A DNA stretch of 45,417 nucleotides from Roseburia_D sp964388945 (lineage in GTDB: Bacteria > Bacillota > Clostridia > Lachnospirales > Lachnospiraceae), in NCBI GenBank assembly GCA_964388945.1, contig CAYMCM010000012.1:1-45417 (forward strand). Reading direction: 5' to 3'. Position 1 is the stretch's first letter, and each line of letters opens with the position of its first letter. Under the pieces are notes generated by a model. That model ran no database searches. It was not told where the DNA came from and saw nothing but the letters and a program-made list of their open reading frames with translations. Below are positions 8,001 through 16,735 of the stretch, piece after piece. A program made the position numbers and the translations under genes.

Positions 8001-9620
8001 CGTGGAGGTCACGATCTTCTCACGAATGGAATCAATCGGCGGGTTGGTCACCTGGGCGAACAGCTGTTTGAAGTAGTTAAACAGCGGCTGACGGTCATTG
8101 GACAATACCGCAAGGGATGTATCAATACCCATTGCTGCCGTACCCTCTCCTCCGTTCTTTGCCATCGGAAGAATGACATCTCGCAGGGATTCATACGTAT
8201 AACCAAACGCTTTCTGCATTTTCTGACGGTCTTCTTTTTTATATTCCGGCACACGTTCATTCGGAATCTTTAAATCCTTTAACTGAATCAGATTGCGGTC
8301 AAGCCATTCACCGTATGGCTGGCGGCTCGCATAGTAATCTTTCAGTTCCTCGTCATCGATCACACGTCCCTGTACGGTGTCAACAAGAAGCATCTTGCCT
8401 GGTCTTAATCTTTCCTTTGCCACGATCTTTGTCGGATCAATATCCAGTACACCGACTTCAGAGGAAAGAATCAACTGATTGTCATCCGTAATGTAATAAC
8501 GGGAAGGACGAAGTCCGTTACGGTCAAGAACAGCTCCCATCTTATCTCCGTCGCAAAACAAAATCGATGCCGGTCCGTCCCACGGCTCCATCATAGTTGC
8601 ATAATACTGATAGAAATCTTTCTTTTTCTGTGCCATCAGCGTATTGTTTGACCACGGTTCCGGAATCATAATCATGACCGCAAGCGGAAGATCCATACCG
8701 CTCATTACTAAAAATTCCAGTGTGTTGTCTAACATTGCCGAGTCAGATCCTTCGGTATTGACAACCGGAAGTACCTTTTGCAGTTCACCTTCCAAATGCA
8801 CCGACTCCATCGTTTCTTCTCTTGCTAACATCTTGTCTGCATTTCCACGGATCGTATTGATCTCTCCATTATGCACGATAAAGCGGTTTGGATGTGCTCT
8901 CTCCCAACTTGGATTCGTGTTCGTGGAAAAACGGGAGTGTACCATAGCGATTGCTGATTCATAATTCGCATCCTGCAGATCCGCAAAAAACAGACGCAGC
9001 TGATCTACTAAAAACATACCCTTATACACAATCGTGCGGCTGGATAAGGAAACCACATAGGTATTATCGTTGCTCTGTTCGAATACACGGCGCGCAACAT
9101 AAAGCTTGCGGTCAAAATCCAATCCCTTTGCAACACCCTTCGGACGCTTTACAAATGCCTGCATAATGCAAGGCATACAATCGACAGCTTTTTTCCCAAG
9201 TTTGGTCGGATCTGTCGGTACTTCTCTCCAGCCGAGGAATTCCATGCCTTCTTTGTCAACGATGACTTCAAACATCTTCTTTGCCTGATTGCGTGCAAGC
9301 TCGTCCTGCGGGAAGAAGAACATGCCGATACCATAATCTCTCTCTTCACCCAGCTCAATACCCAAAGACTTTACTGCCTTGCTGAAGAACTTGTGTGATA
9401 TCTGTAATAAGATACCAACACCATCACCGGTCTTTCCTTCTGCATCTTTTCCTGCTCTGTGCTTCAAGTTCTCTACGATCTTCAGTGCATTTTCTACTGT
9501 CGCATGGCTTTTTGCGCCTTTGATATTCACGACAGCACCGATACCGCAGTTGTCATGCTCGAACCGCGGATCATACATCCCCTGTGCGATTCTGCTGCTT
9601 TCATTTACCTGTGCTTCCAT
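5067..9620 (-). CDS. gltB: Glutamate synthase large subunit GltB
   Basis: The alpha subunit makes two glutamates from glutamine and 2-oxoglutarate, the assimilation half of the GS-GOGAT cycle. The 1517-residue product has the full domain set: an N-terminal class II glutamine amidotransferase whose nucleophile is Cys25 (DNCGIG), which implies removal of a 24-residue propeptide; the central domain; the FMN-binding synthase domain with GGTGAAP; and the 3Fe-4S motif CVMMRVCNLDTC (Cx5Cx4C). A C-terminal beta-helix domain contains GVGDHGCEYMTGG. AAGGAAG precedes the ATG. A 17-bp-spaced promoter lies upstream and gltD follows, so gltBD is a two-gene operon. Confidence 0.98.
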   Translation of the reverse strand: MEAQVNESSRIAQGMYDPRFEHDNCGIGAVVNIKGAKSHATVENALKIVENLKHRAGKDAEGKTGDGVGILLQISHKFFSKAVKSLGIELGEERDYGIGMFFFPQDELARNQAKKMFEVIVDKEGMEFLGWREVPTDPTKLGKKAVDCMPCIMQAFVKRPKGVAKGLDFDRKLYVARRVFEQSNDNTYVVSLSSRTIVYKGMFLVDQLRLFFADLQDANYESAIAMVHSRFSTNTNPSWERAHPNRFIVHNGEINTIRGNADKMLAREETMESVHLEGELQKVLPVVNTEGSDSAMLDNTLEFLVMSGMDLPLAVMIMIPEPWSNNTLMAQKKKDFYQYYATMMEPWDGPASILFCDGDKMGAVLDRNGLRPSRYYITDDNQLILSSEVGVLDIDPTKIVAKERLRPGKMLLVDTVQGRVIDDEELKDYYASRQPYGEWLDRNLIQLKDLKIPNERVPEYKKEDRQKMQKAFGYTYESLRDVILPMAKNGGEGTAAMGIDTSLAVLSNDRQPLFNYFKQLFAQVTNPPIDSIREKIVTSTTVYIGEDGNLLEEKPINCQVLKVNNPILTNTDLMKIKSMKVEGFKVVVLPIIYYKNTSLEKAIDHLFVEADRAYRDGANILILSDRGVDENHVPIPSLLAVSALQQHLVSTKKRTAVAMILESGEPREVHHFATLLGYGACAINPYLAQDTVKELVDEHMLDKDYYAAIDDYNNAVMTGIVKIASKMGISTIQSYQGSKIFEAIGIDKDVIDKYFTNTVSRIGGITLEDIQNNVNALHSEAYDPLGLETDLTLDSVGRHKMRSGSAKHIYNPQTIHLLQQSTKRGDYKMFKQYTELVDSEERHMNVRGLMDFNYPKKGVPLEEVESVDSIVTRFKTGAMSYGSISKEAHETLAIAMNRLHGKSNTGEGGEDPDRIASKNSRLDRCSAIKQVASGRFGVTSRYLVSAEEIQIKMAQGAKPGEGGHLPGKKVYPWIAKTRLSTPGVSLISPPPHHDIYSIEDLEQLIYDLKNSNRDARISVKLVSEAGVGTVAAGVAKAGAQVVLISGYDGGTGAAPQSSIHNAGLPWELGLSETHQTLIMNGLRNKVRIETDGKLMSGRDVAIAALLGAEEFGFATAPLVTMGCVMMRVCNLDTCPAGIATQNPELRKRFAGKPEYVENFMRFIAEELREYMAKLGFRTVDEMVGRSDLLKVREDLTGHEKEIDLSKILNNPFADAKKKVTFDPKQVYDFELEKTKDEKVLLKQLAGALERGEKRSIDVEVTNTDRSFGTIFGSEITKRYDDKLAEDTFIIKCTGAGGQSFGAFIPKGLTLELVGDSNDYFGKGLSGGKLVVYPPAGVKFKKDENIVIGNVALYGATSGKAFINGVAGERFCVRNSGATAVVEGVGDHGCEYMTGGRVVVLGKTGKNFAAGMSGGIAYVLDEDNDLYTRMNKEMVFSEEVTSKYDVMELKDMIKEHVALTNSEKGKEILDNFSVYLPKFKKIIPYDYNRMMMAIVQMEEKGLSSEQAQIEAFYANMKN

Positions 9621-9675
9621 CTTATCTTCCTTTCTTTGTACTACGGAAAATCCCGTTTTCCGCTTGTTAAAACAT

Positions 9676-9704
9676 ACTATACAACGTTCATTTTTGCTTG
9701 TAAA
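9676..9704 (-). promoter_or_regulatory. Probable gltBD promoter
   Basis: On the minus strand TTTACA (-35, 9704-9699) and TATAGT (-10, 9681-9676) are 17 bases apart, giving a leader of about 50 bases before gltB. I see no riboswitch or T-box in this leader. Confidence 0.65.
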
Positions 9705-9787
9705 CTGCCACTTTTTTCATATTGTCTGATAATATGTTTATTTTATTGTTTTGAATGTTTTTTCTGACTATTCAAGCTATTTTTTAC

Positions 9788-9841
9788 AAAAAAGAAGCTT
9801 AAACACACATCTTCTACCATTTCCTTCCATTTCAGGAAATG
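9788..9841 (-). terminator. Weak terminator after the parEC-HAD-CPBP unit
   Basis: On the minus strand an 8-bp hairpin (CATTTCCT with AGGAAATG, bases 9834-9841 and 9818-9825) is followed by a short AGAAG/CTTCT stem that runs into six T residues (9793-9788). The stems are short and the second loop is long, so termination strength is uncertain. Confidence 0.4.
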
Positions 9842-9880
9842 ATTTCGTCTGTGCGATAAGCCCCTTTGCTTATAGTTTAT

Positions 9881-10672
9881 TTAATTGTGTCTAAATTGTT
9901 TCTCAAATAGTCGTCCTTTTGTAAGGTTCCTTGTTATTATAATAGATATTACAAATAAAAACAAGGATATTGGAAAAAAAAACTGATTTTCTTTTGAAAA
10001 ACTACTCAAAAATCCTGTCTCTACCCGCAGAACGGACACTGCATTTGCCGCCGCATGCGCCAGTATCGGTGCAAGAAGCGTCCCCTCTGTCTCATAGACC
10101 ACTGCAAGGAACATTCCGATCAGCCCTGCATATAAAAACTGAACAAGATTAAAATGCATGGCTCCGAAAATCAGTCCGGACAGCAGAATTGCCATCTCTG
10201 TCTTTCCATAGCGTTTTAATCTCTCATAGATGATGCCGCGATACAAAATCTCTTCCAGCACTGGCGTCACAAGAGATGTTCCAAAAAGCTCCACTAAAAG
10301 CGTACTGCTAAAAAATGACGCATTCACCTTCTGATACGTCACGGATCTTTCCTGCAGCCCCGTCATCCCAATCAGATTATTCAGCGAAACTGCAAGACAT
10401 ACTGAAGCAATACTAACAAGCAGCAGCCGAAGCAGATTTTTCCTTACGTCTTTCTTATTTTGGGGAATCTGCCGCCCCTTTCTATCACTTGCATACAGAT
10501 ACAAAACCGGCGGCGAAGATAAAAGTGCTGTCAGGATCTGAAGCATCATCGGACTAACCGTATTTGTACCGATCGCCGGCACAAGCAGCATATAAATGCA
10601 GTCCGAAACGATCAGATACAACACGACCGGATACAGAACATCCCATATCTGTTTCCATTTAGTATTCCGCAA
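9881..10672 (-). CDS. CPBP-family intramembrane metalloprotease
   Basis: A 263-residue polytopic membrane protein of the CAAX protease/bacteriocin-processing (Abi) family. The three diagnostic motifs are present: EExxxR at E140-E141-R145 (EEILYR), FxxxH at F169-H173, and HxxxN at H206-N210. Hydrophobic helices flank these motifs. Members act as membrane proteases in bacteriocin immunity or surface-protein handling, but the substrate here is unknown. The start is a TTG inside the preceding HAD gene (14-base overlap), with AGAGGTGG 9 bases upstream; no better start is visible. No bacteriocin-like small gene lies next to it. Confidence 0.88.
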   Translation of the reverse strand: MRNTKWKQIWDVLYPVVLYLIVSDCIYMLLVPAIGTNTVSPMMLQILTALLSSPPVLYLYASDRKGRQIPQNKKDVRKNLLRLLLVSIASVCLAVSLNNLIGMTGLQERSVTYQKVNASFFSSTLLVELFGTSLVTPVLEEILYRGIIYERLKRYGKTEMAILLSGLIFGAMHFNLVQFLYAGLIGMFLAVVYETEGTLLAPILAHAAANAVSVLRVETGFLSSFSKENQFFFPISLFLFVISIIITRNLTKGRLFEKQFRHN

Positions 10673-11306
10673 GATAACGTTCCACCTCTTTCATGGAAGA
10701 AACTACCGAGACCGCGCCCTCTGCCATAAGTTCTTCTTTTGTTCCATAGCCATAAGACACGCCGAGGCACGCCATATTTATCTTTGCTGCTCCGATCGCG
10801 TCAAATCTCGTATCTCCGATCAGCACGCATTCTTCCGGCTTTCTTTCCATGCGGCGCAGTGCCTCGATGAGCACATCCACCTTCTCATTACGCGGCCCGT
10901 TCATCTCAGCCCCCGTCACTTCATCAAAATACGAAAGGATAGAAAAATGCTCTAAGATCTTTTTACAGGAGGTTTCCGGTTTAGAAGAAGCCAGTGCTAC
11001 CGTATATCCCTTTTCCTTTAACGAAGCCAGTACCTCCGGCACCTCCGGATACAGTTCACACTCGAAGATACCAATCTTATGATAACGCTCCCTGTATTTA
11101 TCTACTGCCTGTTTTGCTTGTTCTTCTGTAAAACCATAATGTCCCATAAAGGTATTCACAAGCGGCGGTCCCACAAAAAACGAAAGCTTCTCCGCCTCCG
11201 GCTCATGTATCCCAAAATAATCCAGTGCATACTGTGAACACCTTGTAATCCCCGGCCCGGAATCCACCAGCGTTCCATCCAGGTCAAACAATACTATTTT
11301 TATCAT
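10659..11306 (-). CDS. HAD-family phosphatase, phosphoglycolate phosphatase-like
   Basis: A 215-residue HAD superfamily hydrolase with a C1-type cap. Motif I is LFDLDGTLVDSG at the N-terminus, motif II is LASSKP near residue 107, and motif IV is GDTRFD near residue 163. It resembles Gph/PpaX enzymes that dephosphorylate 2-phosphoglycolate or pyrophosphate, but cap sequence alone does not fix the substrate. Its ATG overlaps the parC stop as ATGA, and its 3' end overlaps the CPBP protease gene, so the three genes are probably translated in a coupled way. A link to topoisomerase function (for example clearing phosphoglycolate from DNA repair) would be speculation. Confidence 0.85.
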   Translation of the reverse strand: MIKIVLFDLDGTLVDSGPGITRCSQYALDYFGIHEPEAEKLSFFVGPPLVNTFMGHYGFTEEQAKQAVDKYRERYHKIGIFECELYPEVPEVLASLKEKGYTVALASSKPETSCKKILEHFSILSYFDEVTGAEMNGPRNEKVDVLIEALRRMERKPEECVLIGDTRFDAIGAAKINMACLGVSYGYGTKEELMAEGAVSVVSSMKEVERYLAEY

Positions 11307-13543
11307 CGCTTCACTCCCTTGGTATCTCTTTTTGCCACATGCAGACGGTTTAAAACCACTTCCTTATCCTTGACGGAAACGCTGATATTCTCATCATCTT
11401 CCCGCAGCAGATAGATTGCCTCCAACACGTCACCTGCCGCCAGCCGCATTCCACGGACGCCTACCGCGCCTTTCTTCTTTTCCGGTATCGTATCTGCCTC
11501 AATACGAAGGAACATATCCTTCCCGGACTGCATCACAATATGATCGTTTTCTTCGAATGGATGTATAAAAATAACCGCATCTTCCTCATTTAACTTAGTC
11601 GCCGCCGTTGTTCGTTTTGCTACGTCAAACTCTGCACCGCTTACCTGCTTTAACATCGCCGTTTTCGTTCCAAACAAAAGTTTTTTCTGCTTTATCTCTT
11701 CCATCGGTGCGATATACACCAGATTTTCCTCACTGCTGTTATAATTACTCAGATTATCGATCGGTGTTCCCTTATCACGGAATTTTCCATATGGGAGATC
11801 TAAGACTTTCAACAGGTGCATCTGCCCTTTATCTGTAAAAATGCAGATCTTGTCTGTATTTTTACAGCGGAGAATATAGCGGTTTTCCATATCCGCCGCC
11901 TCTTTATTCCGCTCATATGCCGCTACATCGATCGTCTTGGCGTATCCGAAACGATCCATCAGGAATACGACATCCATCTCCTCGATCTTCTTTTCCTCAA
12001 AGACTGCCTCTGCTGCATTCTCGATTGCGGTTCTCCGCGGCATGGCATAGTCTTTCTTATAACGTTCCAGCTCTTTTATAATGACCTTCGCCATCGTTGC
12101 TCGATTGCTTAAGATATCCTCATACTCCGCAATGTGCTTTAATGTCTCGTCATGCTCCTTCATCAATGCTTCAATCTCCAGACCGATCAGCTTATAGAGA
12201 CGCATTTCAAGAATTGCCGATGCCTGCCGCTCGGTAAACCGGAGCTGCATTGCCTTTTCCTCGGATTCTTTGGATTTTAAGCGGACATTGGTAATATCCC
12301 CTGTCATCAGACAAGCTTTTGCATCCTTCACATTTTTACTGCCGCGCAGGATCTCAATAATAAGGTCGATGACATCACACGCCTGAATCAAACCTTCCTG
12401 AATCTCCTTTTTGTCCAGTTCTTTTGCAAGCAGTGTCTTATATTTTCGGGTTGCAAGCTCATACTGAAAATTCACATGGTGCCGGATCAGCGGCACAATA
12501 CCGAGCGTCTCCGGTCTTCCATCCGCGACTGCAAGCATATTGACACCAAACGTATCCTCAAGCTTCGTCTTTTTGTAGAGCATATTCTTTAGATTTTCAA
12601 TATCTGTACCCCGCTTAACCTCAATGACAATACGAATGCCTTCCTTGGAAGACTGGTTTGAAATATCTACAATGTCCGTGGTCTTTTTGGATTCTACCAG
12701 ACCATAAACATCATTTAAAAATTTCCCGATATTGAGACCGATCATCGTGTATGGAATCTCCGTGATCACCAGACGCTCTCTGCCGCCCTTTCCTTTTTCC
12801 ACTTCTACCTTCCCACGGATCTTGATCTTTCCCATGCCGGTAGAATAGATGGAAAGCAGTTCGTCTTTGTTGGTAACGATACCGCCCGTCGGAAAATCCG
12901 GTCCTTTGATATATTCCATCATCTGTTCCGTGTTGATGTCCGGGTTTTTCATGTACGCGATCACACCGTCTATTACTTCCCCGAAATTATGCGGCGGAAT
13001 ATTCGTCGCCATTCCGACTGCGATCCCTTCCGCACCGTTGATCAAAATATTCGGCACCTTGACCGGAAGCACCTCCGGCTCTTTTTCCGTCTCATCAAAG
13101 TTAGGCACAAAATCAACCACATCTTTATCTAAGTCAGACAGATAAACATCCTGTGTCAGTTTCTTTAAACGTGCCTCCGTATAACGCATGGCTGCGGCAC
13201 CGTCTCCCTCGATCGAGCCGAAGTTTCCATGTCCGTCGATCAGTGCCATTCCTTTTTTAAAATCCTGCGCCATGACAACCAGCGCTTCATAGATGGAACT
13301 GTCGCCGTGCGGATGGTATTTACCCATCGTATCTCCAACAATACGCGCACATTTACGATAAGGTTTGTCATATCGGATACCAAGTTCATACATATCATAA
13401 AGTGTCCGGCGCTGTACCGGTTTCAAACCGTCACGCACATCCGGCAGCGCTCTTGAAACGATAACACTCATCGCATAGTCAATATAGGATTTTTGCATTA
13501 CCTCGGAATATTCCGTGTGAATCAGTCGATCTTCTGTCAGCAT
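11303..13543 (-). CDS. parC: DNA topoisomerase IV subunit A (ParC-like)
   Basis: The breakage-reunion subunit of a type IIA topoisomerase; with ParE it decatenates daughter chromosomes. The 746-residue protein has the N-terminal winged-helix/tower core with catalytic Tyr121 (RYTEARL) and a quinolone-pocket helix reading HPHGDSSIYEA with Ser82 and Glu86. These are the residues found in susceptible enzymes. The C-terminal pinwheel has GTPIDNL in the first blade where gyrase would carry its QRRGGKG-type box, so I call it ParC rather than a second GyrA. It lies 27 bases after parE and is followed by an ATGA-coupled HAD gene. The main doubt is gyrase versus topo IV naming. Confidence 0.88.
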   Translation of the reverse strand: MLTEDRLIHTEYSEVMQKSYIDYAMSVIVSRALPDVRDGLKPVQRRTLYDMYELGIRYDKPYRKCARIVGDTMGKYHPHGDSSIYEALVVMAQDFKKGMALIDGHGNFGSIEGDGAAAMRYTEARLKKLTQDVYLSDLDKDVVDFVPNFDETEKEPEVLPVKVPNILINGAEGIAVGMATNIPPHNFGEVIDGVIAYMKNPDINTEQMMEYIKGPDFPTGGIVTNKDELLSIYSTGMGKIKIRGKVEVEKGKGGRERLVITEIPYTMIGLNIGKFLNDVYGLVESKKTTDIVDISNQSSKEGIRIVIEVKRGTDIENLKNMLYKKTKLEDTFGVNMLAVADGRPETLGIVPLIRHHVNFQYELATRKYKTLLAKELDKKEIQEGLIQACDVIDLIIEILRGSKNVKDAKACLMTGDITNVRLKSKESEEKAMQLRFTERQASAILEMRLYKLIGLEIEALMKEHDETLKHIAEYEDILSNRATMAKVIIKELERYKKDYAMPRRTAIENAAEAVFEEKKIEEMDVVFLMDRFGYAKTIDVAAYERNKEAADMENRYILRCKNTDKICIFTDKGQMHLLKVLDLPYGKFRDKGTPIDNLSNYNSSEENLVYIAPMEEIKQKKLLFGTKTAMLKQVSGAEFDVAKRTTAATKLNEEDAVIFIHPFEENDHIVMQSGKDMFLRIEADTIPEKKKGAVGVRGMRLAAGDVLEAIYLLREDDENISVSVKDKEVVLNRLHVAKRDTKGVKR

Positions 13544-13570
13544 ATTTTCTACCTTCTATTCTAAAATCTT

Positions 13571-15493
13571 TTACGCATCAATTTCCGCATCTTTTGCATA
13601 TTTATAGATAAATGCCTTGCGCGGCGGCACATCGGTTCCCATTAACATTGCTGTCACATCTGACGCAGTGATAGCATCCTCGATCTCCACCTTTTTGAGC
13701 AGTCTGGTTTCCGGATTTAATGTCGTCTCCCAGAGCTGTTCTGCATCCATCTCTCCAAGTCCTTTGTATCGCTGCAGGGTGAATGGTCCCTTGTGGGTCT
13801 TTCGGTATTTTGCCAGCGCATCATCATCATACAGATACTCTTCCTCACCCCGGCTGGGGATTGCCTTATAGAGCGGCGGCATGGCAATATAGACATGCCC
13901 CTCAAAGATCAGTTCCGGCATAAAGCGGTAAAACAGCGTAAGGAGCAGCGTTGAGATATGTGCCCCGTCCACATCGGCATCCGCCATAATGATGATCTTG
14001 TCGTAACGCAGTTTCGTAATATCAAAATCATTTCCGTAACCCTCGGAAAATCCACAGCCAAAGGCATTGATCATGGTTTTGATCTCCGCATTCGCAAGCA
14101 CCTTATCGATACTCGCCTTCTCCACGTTTAAGATCTTACCGCGGATCGGCATGATCGCCTGGAACATACGGTTTCTCGCCATTTTTGCGGAGCCGCCGGC
14201 GGAATCTCCCTCAACGATAAAAATCTCGCATTTTTCAGCTTCTCTGGACTCACAGTTGGCAAGTTTTCCATTGGAATCAAACGAAAACTTCTGTTTGGTC
14301 AATAGATTCGTCTTTGCCTTTTCCTCGGTCTTACGAATCTTTGCCGCCTTTTCTGCACAGGAAATGACTGCCTTTAACGTATCCAGATTCTTGTCAAAAT
14401 AAAGCTGTATCTCGTCACTCGTGATCTTTCCGGTAATACGTGCCGCATCCTGATTGTCAAGCTTCGTCTTCGTCTGTCCTTCAAAACGCGGATCCGGATG
14501 CTTGATGGAAATAACTGCTGTCATTCCATTCCGAACATCCGTTCCAGTAAAGTTGGCATCTTTTTCTTTTAAGATCCCAAGCTCTCTCGCATAGGAATTG
14601 ATGACCGTTGTAAACGTTGTCTTAAAACCGGTAATATGCGTTCCACCCTCGGCATTGTAAATATTGTTGCAGAATCCTAAAATATTTTCATGGAACTCAT
14701 TTGTGTACTGAAATGCGACTTCGATGCCGATGCCCTCGCTTTCGCCACTGAAATAGACTACATCGTGGATGGTTTCAAGATTTCTGTTTAAATCCTTCAC
14801 AAAGCCGATGATTCCGTTCTCCTCGTGAAATACGATGTGTTCCGGCTCTTCCCCGCGCTTATCTTCATATACGATCGTAAGCTTCGGATTGAGGTAAGCA
14901 GTCTCATGCAGACGGCTCTTTACCTCATCTTCTTTAAAACGTGTCTTTTCAAATATTTCCGGATCCGGCAGAAAATTAATCTTTGTTCCGGTCTTTTTGG
15001 TCTTTCCGATCACCGGAAGCAGTCCGTTTTCAAGTGCGAGCACCGGTACACCGCGCTCATAACGGTCATGATGAACAGCACCGTCTCTGCTGATCTCCAC
15101 ATCCATATAAGTGGAAAGCGCATTGACAACAGACGAACCGACACCATGCAGACCACCGCTGGTCTTGTAGGCAGCATTGTCAAATTTGCCGCCCGCATGA
15201 AGCGTCGTAAATACGATACGCGCTGCCGAAACCCCTTTTTTATGCATTCCGACCGGTATACCGCGGCCGTTATCTTCCACGGTACACGAACCGTCTGCCT
15301 CGAGTGTCACCCAGATCGTATCGCAGACTCCCGCTAAATGTTCATCCACGGAATTGTCCACGATCTCATAGATCAGGTGATTCAAACCTTTTCTCGATAC
15401 GCTGCCGATATACATACCAGGTCTTTTCCGTACGGCTTCCAGCCCTTCCAGTACGGAAATGCTGTTCGCATCATATGCTGTATTCTTTGCCAT
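13571..15493 (-). CDS. parE: DNA topoisomerase IV subunit B (ParE-like)
   Basis: The ATPase/TOPRIM subunit partner of ParC. The 640-residue protein starts with a GHKL ATP-binding domain (YEIVDNSVDE near residue 43, DNGRGIPV near residue 75, GLHGVGSSVVNALS near residue 113). Then come the transducer domain and the TOPRIM domain with EGDSAGGSA near residue 430 and DADVDGAHI near residue 510. It ends with the RYKGLGEMDAEQLWETT signature shared with GyrB. Because gyrA/gyrB in Clostridia usually sit near dnaA-recF, this isolated pair is best read as ParE/ParC, and the partner's missing gyrase box supports that. It starts 40 bases after the CdaR-like gene. Confidence 0.88.
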   Translation of the reverse strand: MAKNTAYDANSISVLEGLEAVRKRPGMYIGSVSRKGLNHLIYEIVDNSVDEHLAGVCDTIWVTLEADGSCTVEDNGRGIPVGMHKKGVSAARIVFTTLHAGGKFDNAAYKTSGGLHGVGSSVVNALSTYMDVEISRDGAVHHDRYERGVPVLALENGLLPVIGKTKKTGTKINFLPDPEIFEKTRFKEDEVKSRLHETAYLNPKLTIVYEDKRGEEPEHIVFHEENGIIGFVKDLNRNLETIHDVVYFSGESEGIGIEVAFQYTNEFHENILGFCNNIYNAEGGTHITGFKTTFTTVINSYARELGILKEKDANFTGTDVRNGMTAVISIKHPDPRFEGQTKTKLDNQDAARITGKITSDEIQLYFDKNLDTLKAVISCAEKAAKIRKTEEKAKTNLLTKQKFSFDSNGKLANCESREAEKCEIFIVEGDSAGGSAKMARNRMFQAIMPIRGKILNVEKASIDKVLANAEIKTMINAFGCGFSEGYGNDFDITKLRYDKIIIMADADVDGAHISTLLLTLFYRFMPELIFEGHVYIAMPPLYKAIPSRGEEEYLYDDDALAKYRKTHKGPFTLQRYKGLGEMDAEQLWETTLNPETRLLKKVEIEDAITASDVTAMLMGTDVPPRKAFIYKYAKDAEIDA

Positions 15494-15533
15494 TCTTTTC
15501 TAACTCCCTATCTTTCATTTCTAAAACATGCGC

Positions 15534-16619
15534 TTACTCGTCCAGAGCACTCGTCTGATAAGTCATATGCGCAATTACCATCATCGCGATCTTAAAGGTC
15601 ATGGCATCTTCAAATTTGCGGATGTCAAGCCCGATCATTTTCTGTAAACGCTCTAAGCGGTATACAAGCGTATTCCGATGAACATAGAGCTGTCTTGCTG
15701 TCTCGGAAATATTCAGATTGTTCTCGAAAAATTTCTGGATCGTCACTAACGTCTCATCATCGAGATCCAGCTTACGTTCCCCAAAGATCTCCGCTATAAA
15801 CATCTCACACAAACTCATCGGAAGCTGATAGATCAGTCTGCCGATTCCAAGTCTGGCATAGGATATCGTTTCCGATTCCACATAAAAAATGTTTCCGACT
15901 TCCAGTGCCATCTTGGCTTCCTGATACGATTTCGGAATATCCTGAAGCTTGTCCACTGCAGTTCCATAACCCACGCGCACTCGCACCATCGCCTCCGCGT
16001 GCAGGGTATCCACGATCATCCGCGCGATATTCTCCGCGTCTTCCTCCGTACTGATGCCTGTCGCGTCCTTGACCAGAATAATATTCTGCTCATCCACTTC
16101 CGTGACAAAATCCTTATTTTTATCGGAAAACAGTCCCTTGACCGTTTCCATGATCACTGAATCATTTTTTCCCTCGACCTCGATCACATAGACCATCCGG
16201 CGCGCCTGCTCAATATGTAATTTCTGCGCTTTGTTGTACATATCCACAACCAGCATATTTCCGAGCAGGATGTTCTGCATGAAATTATTCCGGTCAAACT
16301 GTTCCCGGTAAGAGAGCACGATATTCCGGATCTGGCAGACCGCAAGTCGTCCGATCATGTACGCTTCCTCGGAAGCTGACTGCGCGATCAGCACATACTC
16401 CACCTCATTCTCAACGACCACTTTAAAAAAGTGGCATCCGGAAAGCATCTGGCTCTCCGCCATGGAATCCATAAAATTTCCGATTGCCATGCAGATCTCC
16501 GGCTCCGGCTCAAAGGTTGCCGCAATCTGTTTTCCCTTGTCATCGTAAAGCGCCAGGTCGGTTCGCGATATATCCTTGATCTCATCTAACGCCACCTGAA
16601 TCTTATGATTTGATAGCAT
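15534..16619 (-). CDS. CdaR/PucR-family transcriptional regulator
   Basis: A 361-residue regulator. The C-terminus carries the PucR-type helix-turn-helix: a NLNISETARQLYVHRNTL stretch near residue 300, then RLERLQKMIGLD. The middle (about residues 135-275) looks like the CdaR GGDEF-like domain, ending in SYQEAKMALEVG. The N-terminal 110 residues look like a small-molecule sensor domain, as in the sugar-diacid regulator CdaR. Ligand and targets are unknown. It lies just downstream of the stand-alone sugar ABC ATPase, with a terminator hairpin between, so a carbohydrate-related role is plausible but unproved. AAAGGAG precedes the ATG. Confidence 0.85.
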   Translation of the reverse strand: MLSNHKIQVALDEIKDISRTDLALYDDKGKQIAATFEPEPEICMAIGNFMDSMAESQMLSGCHFFKVVVENEVEYVLIAQSASEEAYMIGRLAVCQIRNIVLSYREQFDRNNFMQNILLGNMLVVDMYNKAQKLHIEQARRMVYVIEVEGKNDSVIMETVKGLFSDKNKDFVTEVDEQNIILVKDATGISTEEDAENIARMIVDTLHAEAMVRVRVGYGTAVDKLQDIPKSYQEAKMALEVGNIFYVESETISYARLGIGRLIYQLPMSLCEMFIAEIFGERKLDLDDETLVTIQKFFENNLNISETARQLYVHRNTLVYRLERLQKMIGLDIRKFEDAMTFKIAMMVIAHMTYQTSALDE

Positions 16620-16652
16620 TGGTCCTCACTCCTTTCAGTCTGCTTCTGGCAC

Positions 16653-16687
16653 TAAAAGAACCGGATGTAACATAACACCCGGTTCTA
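16653..16687 (-). terminator. Terminator after the sugar ABC ATPase gene
   Basis: On the minus strand AGAACCGG (16686-16679) pairs with CCGGTTCT (16664-16657), with further partial pairing inside, and is followed by TTTT. It lies 31 bases after the ATPase stop and only 34 bases before the start of the CdaR-like gene. Confidence 0.8.
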
Positions 16688-16706
16688 AGCATTATATTTA
16701 ATTGTT

Positions 16707-16735
16707 ATCTTACCGAATTAGTTGGTAATTGTCAA
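16707..16735 (-). promoter_or_regulatory. Possible promoter for the CdaR-like gene
   Basis: On the minus strand TTGACA (16735-16730, inside the last codons of the ABC ATPase gene) and TAAGAT (16712-16707) are 17 bases apart. If used, the transcript would begin near 16700 and carry the terminator hairpin (16657-16686) in its leader before the regulator's start codon. The -35 could be a coincidence of coding sequence. Confidence 0.45.

Noticed and set aside
11303..15493. Calling the topoisomerase pair gyrA/gyrB
   Set aside because: The A subunit lacks a visible gyrase box (QRRGGKG-like) in its C-terminal domain and the pair is not beside dnaA or recF; ParC/ParE fits better, with some residual doubt.
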